A stretch of DNA of 62,241 nucleotides from Fragilaria crotonensis (taxonomy: Eukaryota > Bacillariophyta > Fragilariophyceae > Fragilariales > Fragilariaceae). The notes beneath the pieces were generated by a model. That model had not been told where the DNA came from. It ran no database searches and worked only from the letters and a program-made list of their open reading frames with translations. Positions 19,729-33,240 of this stretch are shown here, in pieces (within the stretch, counting starts at the first letter, position 1; each line of letters begins with the position of its first letter). Location: positions 1 to 62,241 of the forward strand of contig JAKSYS010000355.1 in NCBI GenBank assembly GCA_022925895.1. Reading direction: 5' to 3'. The position numbers and the translations under genes were made by a program.

Positions 19729-22700
19729 TTACCAACCCATCAATTGCTCGCGCAACTTGGTGTGAGTCTCTTCATTGCAGGTCTTGGTGAGGATATCTGC
19801 AAGCATGTCTTCAGTTGAGACAGGATGAATAGAAATAGTGCCATCTTGAACCTTGTTCCTGAAATGATGGTACTTGGTGTTGATGTGGCGCGTTTGAGGA
19901 CGCATCTTTGGATTCTTGACACTTGTAGCCAGCTCAATGGCGCCGCTGTTGTCTTCAAAAACCCGACAATGGAGCCTTGGTGTTGTCGCTGTCAATCCAC
20001 ATCCATGATCTTGCATTTCTTGCACCAACTCCATCAATGGAAGCACTTCTCTTGTGGCTGTTGAAATTGCCAAATATTCACTCTCTGTTGTTGATAGAGC
20101 AATCTCAGACTGAAGCTTGGATGCCCATATGACTGGACATGAGGCATAAAGGATAACATAGCCAGTTCTTGACCTTGCAGTGTCTGGATCCCAATCTGCA
20201 TTCTCTGGATCCCAGTCCCCTGTGAATGAAGCATCCACATAGACATCAAAGCTTTGGTTGCTTGGAGAATAGATCATTCCCTTGTCTTTTGAGCCAACAA
20301 GATACCTGCCCAACCACTTCAAAGCCTTGCCATGCTGAAGCCTTGGATTGGACACAAATCTTGCACCTTGGTGAACAGCACATGAGATGTCAAGCCTTGA
20401 ACACTTCTCCAGATAGTTCATCTGACCGATTACCCGGCGATAATTGAAGTGATCATCAAAAGGAGGAGAATCCAGATGCCTGCAGAGAGTCTTGCTTGAA
20501 GCTCCAGTGGTCTTCTTGATTGCCACATTCTGACCATCCAAGCGCAATTCCTTGATGATATCATTGATGAGGTGAGGTTGTGAGAGATTGAAAGTGTTGT
20601 CATTGATTCTGTCAATTTGAACTCCAAGAAAATCAGAGATGTCTCCTTCAACAGTGAGATTGAGATCCACTGCCTTCATTTCTTGAATGATATCATCCAA
20701 TTCTTGTGGATCTGGTCCAGCCAAGATGGAATCATCCGTATAGAGGACAAACACTGACTTGCCTTTGTAGAATAGGCATTCATCAATCTCACTTGGAATG
20801 AATCCAACCTCCTTGAGCTTGTTGACCAGATGCTGGTTCCAAACCCTGCCTGCTTGCTTCTGACCAAAGAGGTTCTTCTTGAGCTTGAGGACATAGTCTT
20901 GACCATCATCTTGAACCTCAAAGCCTTTTGGGATGGCCATGTAGAGTTGGCACTCCACATCTGCTTGAGTATAGGCCAACACAAAATCAATTTGCTTGGT
21001 GAACCACCCATGAATCAATGTAGTGATGAGCACCATCCTGATGGCTGCCCATGATGCCACAGGTGAGAAGGTCTCCCAATAGTTGACTCCTTCCTCTTGC
21101 TTGGAGCCATCAATGTTGAGCCTTGCCTTCCATTTGTATACTTCCCTGGTTGCAATTCGGCGCTTACGCTTCATGGCCCACACTGCTGGAAGAATCTTGG
21201 TTCCTGGAGGGACTGATGACCTTGGGACCAACTCCCAAACTTCGTTTTCGGTGTGACTCTTGACCTCCTTCTCCATTGCCTTGATGAATTCGGCGCGATC
21301 CGGCTCCCTCATGGCCTCATGGTAGTACATGGTGTCGGGATCCGCGGAGGCGGCAAAAGCCAGCATGGGATGCTGCTCTCCCTCAATGTCCACCCACTCT
21401 TTGATAGCTTCAAAGGCCACATAATAAGGAAGCTTGTCCTCCAACTTGGCTTCAAAGTTGTGCCACACATCAAAGACCTTGGATCCTGCCTTGCTGGAAG
21501 GTTCATCAGAGACTTTTGTTGATGCAGCCCCTGGGATCTTGTTGAGTCTTGGGGACCTCCTGAGTTGGACAGGAAGTTCTTCACCTTGTTCTCCCTCAGA
21601 AACTGGAAGTGGTGTTTGAGATGCTTGAGCCTCTCCCTCATTGACCGATTCTCCAGGTTCCAGATCAAATTCCATGAATGGGACACCATGTTGCAAACCT
21701 TGAGCTTGAGCTGATTGCTTGATGCCTTGAAGCCTGGAAGGTGATGAGGCCTTGAATCCACAAAGCTTCTGCCATTCTGATGGAGGAGACAGGTTGCCAA
21801 GTGACTGCCTGACTGTCTCAAACTTGGGATCAAATGTGACATGAAACTGAGGAGAGACATGGCCAGTCTTGAGGTTGAGAACAAGAGCCACACTGCGGGC
21901 ATGCTGCATGGACATGCCAAGGTAGACTCCCATGCGAGCTCTGACCTCCCACTTGGGCAATTTCTGGCCAGATTGCATCTTGTTGTCGAGGACAAACACA
22001 GGACATCCAAAAGGTTGAAAATGATTCAGATTTGGAGTGACTTCAGACCTTGCAAACAACTCAAAGGGAGACTTGTGATCCTCTCTTCCAATTGTTGGTG
22101 TAGAATTGTGAACCTCATTGGCCACTCTGAGAGCATAAGGCCAGAGATGTGCATCAATAGCCTTGGGCCACCTGTGCTGAGCATGAATCAACATAGTTCT
22201 TGCTTGGTCTTGCAAAGTCCTGATTCTTCTTTCTGCAACAGCATTCTGAAAATGTGCATTGACTCCACAGAAAGTGATTGTCTGACCTGCTTCCTTGACA
22301 GCTGCCATGAACTTGTTCTCTGCAAACCTGCCATTGTCAGCTTGATAACTCTTGACTTGGACCTTGAACTTGGAAGCATACCTCTCAAAGGCCAGCTTTG
22401 CTTCAAGAGTTTCATCTGCATTGGTTGACTTCTGAAGGTGGATGTAGGACAAACCACTGAAGTGATCCACAAAGATTGTTGCCACCTTGTACCTTTTCTT
22501 GGTGAGCCAACCCTTGATTTGGGCAATGAGCCCTGGAGTGCTGGACTCCAACTGATCGATGCTGATGCACTGTCCCGGCTCTGAGGCTGTTCGAAGTTTT
22601 CCACCTTGTTGACCACCCTTTGGCTTGGTTCTCCATGGTCTTCTGGTGGCCTTTCCATACAAGCAGCTGGTGCAAGTTGGAACTTGGCACTTGGCCAACT

Positions 22701-23944
22701 TTTTCGGGAGCAAACCGCGCTTGGCCATGCTTTGCATTTTGGCAGCCGACATGTGATTCAACTTGTGATGCCAGCGAAGGAACTCTGCGGCAGGGTTCTC
22801 ATGAACGGCAGTGTCCTCTTCGTCTTCAATGACGACTGGCAAGTCGGTGCGGTCAGTAGCATCAAGGTCAAATGAGACTGGTGTATTTGGAGGCTGGCTC
22901 CAATCCACCCCTTGTTGTAGAGCATCTGGTGCTTCTGGTTGAGGAGCTTGTCCTTCAAAGTCTTCATTTCCATCATCAGGGATGAGATGGGTGACCATTG
23001 AGATGATAGGATCATCCTCATCCTGTTCCACTTCACACATGTTGCAGAAGGTGGAGAAAGCCTTGTAGCTTGGAGCAGTGTACATGGTTGCAATGTTGCC
23101 ACTGCCCTTACTCAGCCTCACTGTTTTGGTGTGCTGTCTTTGAGCCCAGTGAAGTTGAATGCAGTCATGGTATGTTGAACACCATGTGCCTCTTGGCAAA
23201 GGCTTGAAGTCTTGGGCAGTCTGGGCCCAATGCTGTGGAGATAACAGCTTTGAAGGTGAATCCTTGACATAGAGCCCATTGGGAATGACAATGTCATGAG
23301 GACTCCATCATCATCTTCAATTGACCACTTGATGGTGCCTGAGTAGATGTCAGCCAATGTGCCACCCAACCCCTTGAGGCTCTTGTTGACCTTCTTGAGA
23401 GGGGTGATGAAGTCTCTTTTGTCATTAGAGATGCAATAGGAAGCACAGTTGTCAATCCTGATTGCCTTGGCATCAGTGTCAAACCTGGCCACTTCATCTT
23501 GATGGGCTTGCTTGGCCTTCATTGCAATGATTGCAGTCAGGCATTCCAGTTGACTGAAATGTTTCCTTGATTGGTTTCCTTTGGAGGAACCCATTGTCGC
23601 TTGAGGCGCTTGAAATTTCGCCCAGAGCTTTGTGGTCTCACACGCTTTTGAGGGCGCATGACCACTCGGCGGTTGAAGATCCATGTTGGTGCCTTGAGTC
23701 TTGTGGTCTGAGTTGAGGATGTATCGCGCATCCATGACTTAACATACTCAGAAACTGTGACTGGGTGTGCCTTCCATGCCCTGGCCTTCAAGAACTGGTT
23801 TGAAGTGGAAGTAACCCACACTTTGATCTTCTGGACAATGGCACTCATGAGATGGTATAGGAAGCTGAAAACTGCAGTCAGCTTTCCCTGCCACCAATTG
23901 AGAATCCATGGCCCAATGAACACGCAGTCCATTGGGCATCCCCA
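19729..23944 (-). pseudogene. Copia 2 pol: protease, integrase, RT, RNase H, two one-base losses
   Basis: The last 1156 codons (23199-19729) are one open frame. They carry gag-pre-integrase WHHKLNHMSAAKM, integrase FVDHFSG / YQADNGRF / NAVAERRIR, RT YTDDSILAG and RNase H YVDASFTGDW / TTESEYLA / DNSGAIELA, ending EQLMGW. Upstream the protease-position motif RIDNCASYCIS lies in the next frame, and the MDCVFIGPW start in a third, which is the gag frame. Each step equals one missing base (near 23300 and 23560-23730). With both restored, gag and pol share a frame, separated only by the gag UGA. Confidence 0.88.
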
Positions 23945-25171
23945 TCACTCATCATCATCTTCATCATAGATAGCTGCAAGGGCCTTGGAGAGCTTCATGT
24001 TGGGCTTGTTGGAATTAGCAAGCTTGTTGCTCTGTTCCATCCTGATAGGAGCCTTGAAACCAATCCCTTTACACTCAGAGGGCCTGTGCCTGGTCCATCT
24101 GTTGTGATTAGGGCACCAATGGTAGTCCTTGCCTTCCACAGTCTTGTGTTGCTTTTCACCATTCTTGGGAGGAACACTCATCCATGTTGGTTGATTCTCC
24201 ATTCTTGGCTTGCCCTTGCCCTTGCCTTTCTTGTTGTTCCCCTGCTTGAAGTCCTTCTTTCCACCTCCATTAGGCCTGCCTGTTGGATTAGGCTTCTTCT
24301 GGGACATCAGGGTGTTGACTTGGGCTTGTAAGGCAATGATGGTTTCCTCTTCTGTAGTTCTCTGACACCACTGCTCTGACTCTTTCCTGGTTTTGAACTT
24401 GTTGATAGCCCAATCCATGAGTTGCTGGTAGTCAACCTGACCGCCTTCCTCATATAGGTCTTCCTTCTTCTTGATATACTCCACAAATTCAGCATCCTTG
24501 CAAGCCTTGTAACCCTTGAAAAGGTTGACCAGAAGATCTTGAGTTTGCTCTCCTCTGGCATGAAGCTTGCTAACCAAACCAATGACATAATCATTAAAAT
24601 GCTCAATGTCAGAGTCCTGTTCACGCATGGCATGATCAAGATTGGAAAGTTTGGTCCTGACACTTGTAATTGTGGCCCTAGTATCAACATGTGACACCAT
24701 GATGATGACCTTGAGGAGGACAGGGCCTGAGCCTTTGCCTCCAAACATGAAGGGAAGAACATTGCCTCTGGTCCTGACTTGCTTCTGAGTTTCATCAGTC
24801 AAAGAATTCATGAGACAATGATACATCATGAAGGAATCTTGAGCCTCTCTGGTGTCCTCATGCATGTAGCTGAGGGCATGGTTGCAGACATCTTGATAAG
24901 AAATCTCACCATAAGACTCAATGAGGTCCTTGGATAGAGCTTCATCACCTTGGCTTGGAATGCTCAAGATGTTGAGCCAGTCAAAGACAATAGATCTGTC
25001 CCTGGCTTGATCCAAGAAGAGCTGAAGGTTGTCTGGCTTGCAGTCAAACTTGATAGACAAAGCCTCTGTGCCAGCTTTGAAGAGCTTAGCAGCAGACTGG
25101 TCAGAGTAGTTGAGAACATCAGGATTAGCAAAGGCTGGAGCCAATGCAAAGTGAGGTGCTTGAGCAGCCAT
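23945..25171 (-). CDS. Copia 2 gag, intact
   Basis: The gene has 408 codons from ATG 25171 (MAAQAPHFALAPAF). A helical capsid-like part contains LNYSDQSAAKLFKAGTEALS and SHVDTRATITSVRTKLSNL. A basic GKKDFKQGNNKKGKGKGKPR stretch and zinc-knuckle-like WCPNHNRWTRHRPSECKG follow. The product is the RNA-packaging protein of the element. It ends DEDDDE-UGA, followed by UGG GGA and an open frame. Confidence 0.9.
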   Translation of the reverse strand: MAAQAPHFALAPAFANPDVLNYSDQSAAKLFKAGTEALSIKFDCKPDNLQLFLDQARDRSIVFDWLNILSIPSQGDEALSKDLIESYGEISYQDVCNHALSYMHEDTREAQDSFMMYHCLMNSLTDETQKQVRTRGNVLPFMFGGKGSGPVLLKVIIMVSHVDTRATITSVRTKLSNLDHAMREQDSDIEHFNDYVIGLVSKLHARGEQTQDLLVNLFKGYKACKDAEFVEYIKKKEDLYEEGGQVDYQQLMDWAINKFKTRKESEQWCQRTTEEETIIALQAQVNTLMSQKKPNPTGRPNGGGKKDFKQGNNKKGKGKGKPRMENQPTWMSVPPKNGEKQHKTVEGKDYHWCPNHNRWTRHRPSECKGIGFKAPIRMEQSNKLANSNKPNMKLSKALAAIYDEDDDE

Positions 25172-25345
25172 GATGATCTTGGAGATCAAGAAATGATGAA
25201 GAACTTGACTTGGAAGAAGAGCTTGATGAGTGAGTGCAGCACTTGGCTTGCAATTGAGTGCTTATCAAGGATGTGCCAAATTTGAGTTTGAATGATCAGA
25301 ACTCAGCTTGAATGATCAAGACTTGAAGCACTTGGCTTATACTTA

Positions 25346-25359
25346 GCGCAGAGGAAGCG
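25346..25359 (-). promoter_or_regulatory. Copia 2 primer-binding site
   Basis: On the minus strand CGCTTCCTCTGCGC lies directly after the 5' LTR. It is identical to those of Copia 1 and 3 and resembles the complement of the initiator tRNA-Met D-arm region. Confidence 0.75.
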
Positions 25360-25923
25360 TAAAGTTTTATTCGAGGCGATGGGGCGACGAATAAGGGCTC
25401 TGAAATGACGAATTAGTTAAAATAAATTAGTAGGAGTGTTATATTTTGCGATAGACTAATTGTGAAATCATGAAAACATGAAGGAAATGAAATTGGTACG
25501 ACCGAACGAGAGCTCTGAAGCTGCACTTTCCTTGTTCTTCTTGTTCTTTGGTTGTTCCCTGATTGTTCTTTGTTAGTTCTTCAGAATCCCATGGTAGAAT
25601 GGTTGGTTGAAAGATACTGAATCCCAGATGAATATAATGAAATATAAAGCATGTAAAATGTAGATTTGATGATGCACCAGTTTGTGTTCTCTTTTGAGGT
25701 CGGCTGGCGATTGTGCTTCCCATTTATGTGTCCGCGGAACATTCGACAATGACCGAAGAACAATGACGCAAACACTTACGAGAACGCGAACGCGAAGCGT
25801 GACTCAATCGTGCGAAAGAGAACCGAACCGTGACTCACAGAAACTTTGGTTGACGAACGGACGGAAGGAGAGGTAGAGTATGATCCATGACGGTAGACGC
25901 CAATACTGTATCATTTTCTTTTA
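25360..25923 (-). repeat. Copia 2 5' LTR (564 bp)
   Basis: This LTR pairs with the copy at 19135-19698, with 8 substitutions by eye and no length change. ACTGT flanks the element on both sides. Confidence 0.88.
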
Positions 25924-25928
25924 ACTGT

Positions 25929-27474
25929 TCATACACGATACGTGCTAGGCTCAATTCCGGACAAACAAATCATACAGCAATTTGACGTTCATGAAAAATA
26001 CACCAAGTCCCTCAGAGCACTCTCCTTATTTCCCCACGTCTCAAATCTCGATCGAGTAAGAACCGAAACCCTCCCAGATGGCACAACCATTGAACGCTCA
26101 ACGCGAGAATGGGCATCTACACTAAAGGCACCCGACAACTCACCTGCCCTCTGTGACGTCGTCAATGGTGGTCCAGACCAAAGAGCAAACGTTCTCCTAC
26201 CCAGCCCATACTACGACCACATCAAGATTCAATACAAAAACTACAAAACGAGCCTCAATCCAACCCATCAATGCGAAGCCCGCTACAGAGCCAGTATCAC
26301 AGACCTCCCCGAAGTAATCCACATCACTGAAACCGTTCAATCAAACCTGGACTTCCTATCCAACCTAGCCACAGCCAACGCCTGGCAACAAACCAGCACA
26401 TCCAACCCAAATAATTCGGACAGCCCGTCACAAACAACCCGCAACGACAACGATCTCTCCAGTCCCCACTGGCCCACTCTTCAAACGACGAGACGACATC
26501 AGGCACAACGCTCCGACAGGCAACACCCAAACAAGAATACAACGTACGCATCAAGTAGCAACCTCTCCAACGTATCCGAAGACCAAAGTACAGGGTCGAC
26601 GCAATCCATGACACGCGCATCGCATGCGACCAGCAACCGAGCCCAATTACAAGAACTTGAATAAACTCTACGAAAACAGCAACAAGCAATCGATTCCTCG
26701 GCACAAATCAACGCGGACAAACTGTCAACTCTCGCAAAGCAGTTCAAACGATTCGACGATATGGATACAAAGCTGAACAGCATGGGCACCCAACTAGACC
26801 AAGTCACTCTCTGCTACGAGACACAATCTTCGTTACTCAAATCCATACAAACGGACACAAAGGAACAGTTCAAAGAAATGGGGACCTCCTTGGTAAACTC
26901 GATAACCAGTCAAAGCAACATGGCCAACTCAATGATTGAAATGGAAAACAGAATGGACAAAATCACGGACTTCATGGAAAAACTTACCTGGCGTCTCGAT
27001 CTCGCCCTAACACAACAAACAGCCACAATCAACGGTTCTCGTCCCGACCCCTTATCGGCCAGTTCTCAAACAGATCCAAACCCGGACATGCAATCACGAC
27101 AACTCACACCAGAACACACACAAGCATCCCAATCATCTTCGAGCGGCTCGTACACAGATCCATGCTACAGTTCACCTCAGAAAAAGAAAATGAGATCACC
27201 AGATGACGAAACCAACCCCGCAAGCCAAGAGATGCAATTATGCCTAAGTTACAGCGACGACGAAGACAACTCAACAATAACCACCACCACCAGCAACAAA
27301 TCAAAAGCATGCGAGAAACTCAACAAACGCCTCTTTTCACAAAAAGACTCCCAAAAGAGTCTCGCAGCGATATTCAACAAAGCAACGAAATCAGGAAACG
27401 CTCAGAACACAAACGCTCCCCCGAACACTCAATACAACAGCAACAGTGGATCGGATGGGGCGGCTCCAATATGA
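25929..27474 (+). pseudogene. LINE ORF1, last part
   Basis: The frame runs in from the Copia 2 site (RYVLGSIPDKQIIQQFDVHEK), has one premature TAA at 26662-26664, and continues in the same frame to TGA 27472-27474. Behind the stop the sequence is a likely coiled coil (KQFKRFDDMDTKLNSMGTQL and on), as in many LINE ORF1 proteins, then a Ser/Thr/Asn-rich tail. The terminal ATGA overlaps the ORF2 start. Confidence 0.65.
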
Positions 27475-30400
27475 CTACCGCAGACACAACGTCAAACACC
27501 CATTCGAACGAGCCCGATACAGACCAGCATCCCACACTACCAGCATATCAGATCCTCAGAAACAATCACCGAGCAACCACGGCATCCATTGCACAGGGAA
27601 TACAAGCACACGACAACCATCCGATCATTCCACGCAGTCCACTCCTTCTCATGCAGCGTCCCAGACGAACTCTCAGAGAACGACCCATCGATCAAAATCC
27701 AGAGCAAAGATTCGGCGACGCTACGTCACAAAAACATCCCGATAGCACGCGGATATTCTTTCAAAATGTAAAAGGACTTACATATTCAAACACTGGTGAA
27801 GACTATCGATATTATTTATCTTGTCTGAGAGCCTATCAAGTGGATATTGCAGGCCTCGCCGAAACCAACACATGCTGGAGCCACCCCCATCTCCAACTAG
27901 CATTTCGTAACTCTCTTAGATCATTTCCTGGCCAAACAAAAGTCACGTTCGGTCACCCCACTCGATTAATAGACCCCTGCACCGTACGCGAAACTCTCCA
28001 AGCTGGCGGAAATCTCACACTCACCACAGGAGCCGCCGTATCCCAAATACACGGTTCACCTATCATTGATCCTACTGGACTAGGACGATGGAGCGGTCTC
28101 ACGTTCCAAGGCAAACTCGGAACCCAACTCACAATGATCACCGGATATCGCTCATGCACTGGGTCGGTCAAGGCATCTCCACTGGGAGGCACCTACATCA
28201 GAGAATACACGTTCTTCAAGGACAGGGGGGAAAACAACCCAAACCCGAGAAAACACTTCATCGAAGATCTCGCTCGACTCATCCTCCACCAACAAGACCT
28301 GGGACACAAAATTCTCCTCATGATGGACGCCAACGGCACGCTCGAAACGGACACAGGCATCCAAAGCCTTCTCACACGCTGCAACCTGAACGACATCCAC
28401 CGACACCATCCCGCAACCTCCACCTACATTGGATCCGCCAACCGAAGAATCGACTTCGTTTTCGGCAGCACAAAGTCGATCAAAACGTAACACGATCCGG
28501 CACTCTCCCATACAACGAAGGACCACAGGCGGACCACAGGGGTCTATACGTCGACCTCATGCTTCCAGCCATCTTCGATCACACCATCCCTCCCTTGCCA
28601 CATCCACAAAAGACTTCTCCACAACGGGAACCCAGAAACAGTGGAAACCTACCTGAACTCCGTAAACAATTACTACCACGAGCACAACATGGTCCACCAT
28701 ATCTCACACCTTTTTAAATACCACAAGGAAATGAACCGTGACGAAGTTCGGGAGGCACTCATCAAATGGGATCTCGATCAAGGACGAGCGATGATATCCG
28801 CGGAACTTTCCCTCCGCACGCCAACTAAACCATACCAGTGGTCCCCACAACTACGAAACGCAGGCATTCTTCTTCGGTACTGGAAACTCCGACTCAAAGA
28901 AGTCCAGCAAAACCACTACTATTCTGAAACGTTCGCACGATTGCAAGCAAAGACACAAGTGACCGATCCAACGTTCATCCTACCCTCCCTGAATGAGGTT
29001 CTCTCTATCGAACAGATCTGGACCGCCCTCAACACCGCCAACAAGAACCTCCGACGAACGCAACGGAACTCCACCGATCACCGCTTACAGTCCTACCACG
29101 ACCTGATAATCACCTACAACGAAGATCAAAACCCCGCGACACAATCATCGAAACAGAAATCCAAGATTGTCGCAAACACCATTCGCAACGAACAATGCCG
29201 AAGCGTCTATAGAAAAATCGGCGCGGTGATCAAACCCTCCGACCACTCCGCCGGACTCTCCAAACTGAATATTCCCCGACACAAGGACTGTCCCAACATC
29301 ACACAACCAACCAAAGTTCACAACACTCTCAAGAACACAGCTCCGACCGACATCATGTGGGACACCGTCATAACCAAACAAGACATCGAAGCACGTCTTC
29401 TCACCTACAATCGCGAGGCATTTCGCGCCGCATCCAAATCCCCCTGTGGACATGGCATCATCCACGATGCAATCACATTCTCCAGTCTCTCTCCGGAAGC
29501 CGATCGGATCCTACAAGGAAGTATTCCTCCCGACTGGCACTCCAACGATCCCCTCATCTTGGAATTCTTGGCCTCATTTAGCATTCCCCAACAACACAAT
29601 ACTGCTCCACGCGACGCTATTAGCACCACCATCACACCCGACGACATAACAAAAGGATTCAAAGCTGGAAAGAAATGACAACAACTTCCCCTCAGGCAGA
29701 CACCTCGGCCACTACAAAGTTATCATTCAGGATCCAGTACTCCTCCAATGTCTCCACGACTTTCTCAACATCGCCATCGAACGTGGCATCGCCATCCACG
29801 GTGGAGCCAAGCAACAAATATCCTCATCGAAAAAGACCTGGGGAATCCAAACATCCATCGCCTACGTATCATACATTTATTCGAAGCCGATTTCAACTTT
29901 TCCTCAAACTCCAATGGGGTCACAGACTTGGTACGACACGCAGAAAAGCTCAACCTTCTAAACGAAGGACAACACGGATCACGCCCGGGAAGAACTGCCA
30001 TGGACCCAATTATGCTCATCCAGCTCACAACCGACCTGAGCAGACTTCTCAAAACAAATCTCGCCAGATTTGACAACGACGCCTCTGCCTGCTACGATCG
30101 CATCATAGTTGCACTTGGCATGCTCGCGGCAAGGAGACTGGGCATGCCCGACAACGCCATCCGAACACACGCAGAAGCACTCCAGTTCATGAAATATACC
30201 GTCAAAACAATTCACGGCATATCGGAAGACACCTACCAAGGTACCCCTTTCGAACCCCTGTTCGGCACCGGCCAAGGCAGTGGCGCGTCTCCAGCAGTCT
30301 GGCTGACACTCGTAGTGATCCTACTCAATACCCTCGACCGAAGCGTTCCCGAACGCACACACTTCTCAAATCCCCAGGCCAGCATCCAAAGCTCTCGCCT

Positions 30401-33240
30401 AGTTGACGCCTTTGTGGACGACACATCCCTTGGCTTCACCGACACACACTCCACATACGAAGACATGATTCAACGTCTTCAGGCGATTTCACAAACATGG
30501 GAACACCTTCTTCATCTCTCTGGCGGTGCCCTCAACCTCAAGAAATGCAGCTGGTACATCCTTTATTGGGACTGGAAGAATGGACGACCAGTACTCCGAG
30601 CCCCACAACCAACCGATCCCACCGTAACACTCCAACAAGGCTCCAAACCCCAGCCAGCCTCACACAGAGGTGGAAAGAATGGACCTTTCAAAGGCACCAC
30701 GGATCCTCAGCGTTCACCTTTCTCCCCTGGGCGATTTCTCCCAGCAAATAAAAGTATGCAAAAACACGGCAGACGGCTTTGCAGCCAAACTCCTATCACC
30801 CACAATCAACGCCTCCGACGTACGGATCTTCCACCGGTCTATTTATATTCCATCCGTGCGATACCCACTCGCAGCGCTCGCAGTTGACGAATAAGCCCTC
30901 TCCTCCATTCAATCAAAGATCATCCCAACCATTCTACAAAAGCTGCACATCAACAAGAATCTTCCAACCTCCATTCGACACGGTCCAATCACGATGGGAG
31001 GCATGGACCTATACGACGTCAGAACAGAGGCAGGCATAGAGGCCATCAAATACATGCGTGATGCAGTGTACCAGAAATCCGAAGCAGGGAAACTCATTCT
31101 CATCAACGTCCAACACTCGCGACTGGAATCAGGCATCACTCAACCCATACTTGAACACCCAAACATACATCTCCCATACTTGACACCCACATGGATCACA
31201 TCCATACGCCAGTATCTACACCGCCACAATCTCACCATCACGCTGACAGACACCTATGACATCAAGCGAAACGGAACAGACGACCTTGTCATCATGACTG
31301 CCGAACACCTTCAACGGTACAGTCCGTCACAACAACGAGACATAAATCTTGTACGTCTCCACCTCCAAGTTCAATCTCTATCAGACATCACCGATCCCAC
31401 AAGACCCAACGCCATTCTACTCCACATGCTTGACGGAAAAAGGAAACCTAACACACCAATTAGCCCGCTCTGGCCCAGACAACCGGAACCCAGCAACGCC
31501 CAGAGACGCCAATGGAAACGCTTCATCGCATCCTCCTACCTGCGCTACATCCCGTTCTGGAAAAACCCTCCCACATCGACCAGACGAACACCGAGTCCTC
31601 CAACAACAGCAATCCACCCTACACCAACCACTTCGCTCCTTGAACTCATAACTAAACTCCCAAAGAGCAAGCGACGTCTCCTCGCATCCCTAACTCAAGT
31701 GGCTACCGATGAGACCATATGGAACGCCTTTAGATCGAGACAACGCCTCAACATCGCATCCGATGGCGGGCTAAGCAACAAAAAGGGCACCTTCGGATGG
31801 GTACTCGCCGCCACCAATGAAACACTTTACCAGTGCTCGGGCCCCGTCGACGGACCCAGAGATACTTCCTCCTCAACACGCAGCGAACTCTGCGGCTACG
31901 CCTCCGCACTCCTTCAGCTAACAACATTATCCAAACTATGGAACAAACGGCACCGATGCAAATTCCGATGGATCGTTGACAGCAAAGCAGCAATACAACG
32001 AGTGCTCCGCCATACACGACATGGCCGTCCACAACGGAAGCAACCCAACAACACGGATCTCATGACCATCATCATCTCCAACACTCGAGATCTCAAACGT
32101 CCCATAAAGACTTCATGGATCAAAGGACACCAAGATGAAACCATATCCTACGATCGCCTTCCTCTACGAGCACGTCTCAATATTGACGCTGATTTCCTCG
32201 CCACCAGACACCGCCATCGCGGCAAATTGCAGCCCATAGAAAGAACCGATCACCACCCAGAGCAACAGATGTCAATCTCCATAAATGGCACCAGGATCCA
32301 AAGTCAAGTCAATGCATGTATACGATTTCACGTCAACGGATACCACCTGAGACAATACATGCAATCTAAGAACAGATGGACAAACTCATGATGGGACGAA
32401 ATCGATTTCGAATCCTTCGGAGCCCATTTCAAGTCCCTGTCCTCGTCTCAACAAACCTCTCACATGAAACACGTCCATGACCAACAACCACTGGGCAAAC
32501 GCCTCAACCGAATCGCTCCCATCCCCGATCCCACTCTAGCGCAGTGTCCATGCTGCAAACACCCGACCGAGGATCAACGTCATCTACTAACGTGCACAAG
32601 GAACCCGGACGCAAACGACGCAATGGCCACCCTCAGAAAAACTATTCTGACAGCCGATGACACCCACCCCCTCCGCTATCTGCTCGTAGCAGGCATTCAA
32701 CATGGGATCGACCATCCGGAACAACCCTTTCAGCCAGCAACACACTCGTATCCACCGCATCTTCATGATTCCATCCGTACCGCCATTGATTCCCAAGCCC
32801 GCATCGGATGGCGTCACCTACTGACAGGCCTACTTAGCTCAGAATGGATCACACTAGCAAGCCTCGACATGCACGCCAACACAAAACCTGAGCCCAAAAA
32901 AGGGGCCAACAGAATCCGCAAGTGCCTCACCGCAATCCACACTTTCACCCGCCAACTCTGGCTCGCCAGGAACGCAGTTCTCCACGCCGACACCGTAGCC
33001 ACAACCACGGCTATAGCTCGCACAGCAGAACAGATCGAAGTCAGCCACTACCACCAAAGACCTCAACTTCTCCGATTCGACGATCGCCACCTCTGCGATC
33101 GCAACCTTCAACAGCTTATGACCGGATCCTCCACAACTCGCAGACGATGGCTCCGACTCGTCAAATCCTCCGCTACAACACATACTCAAGACGGCACACG
33201 ACAGACAACGATACAAAGTTTTTTCCCAACGATACAGTAA
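27471..33240 (+). pseudogene. LINE ORF2: endonuclease, reverse transcriptase, RNase H, zinc knuckle
   Basis: The ORF starts with ATG 27471, overlapping the ORF1 stop by four bases. The apurinic-type endonuclease (about 27750-28560) shows FFQNVKGL, AETNTCW, LMMDANGT and RRIDFVFGS. RT (about 29680-30600) shows the TSPSGRHLGHYK-like entry segment, FDNDASACYDR, GTGQGSGASPA and the catalytic FVDD (30410-30421). RNase H (about 31740-32220) shows the Asp/Glu/Asp/Asp series in ASDGG, STRSELCG, WIVDSK and NIDADF. A C-x2-C-x8-H-x3-C knuckle lies near 32545-32595. Breaks: frame changes near 28480, 29675-29750 and 30600-30660, TAA at 30892-30894 and TGA at 32389-32391. It ends at TAA 33238-33240. With so many breaks the copy is not autonomous as written. 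Confidence 0.85.

Larger units (their letters stand above)
19135..25923 (-). mobile_element. Copia-type LTR retrotransposon 2 (CoDi-like), 6789 bp
   Basis: The element lies in reverse orientation. It has 564-bp LTRs, a PBS at 25346-25359, an intact gag, pol with two one-base losses, and an ACTGT target duplication (19130-19134 and 25924-25928). The proteins are close to those of Copia 1, but the LTRs share only the ends and the GAATAAAACTTTA region. The LTRs differ at 8 positions by eye, so it is older than Copia 1. Confidence 0.92.
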
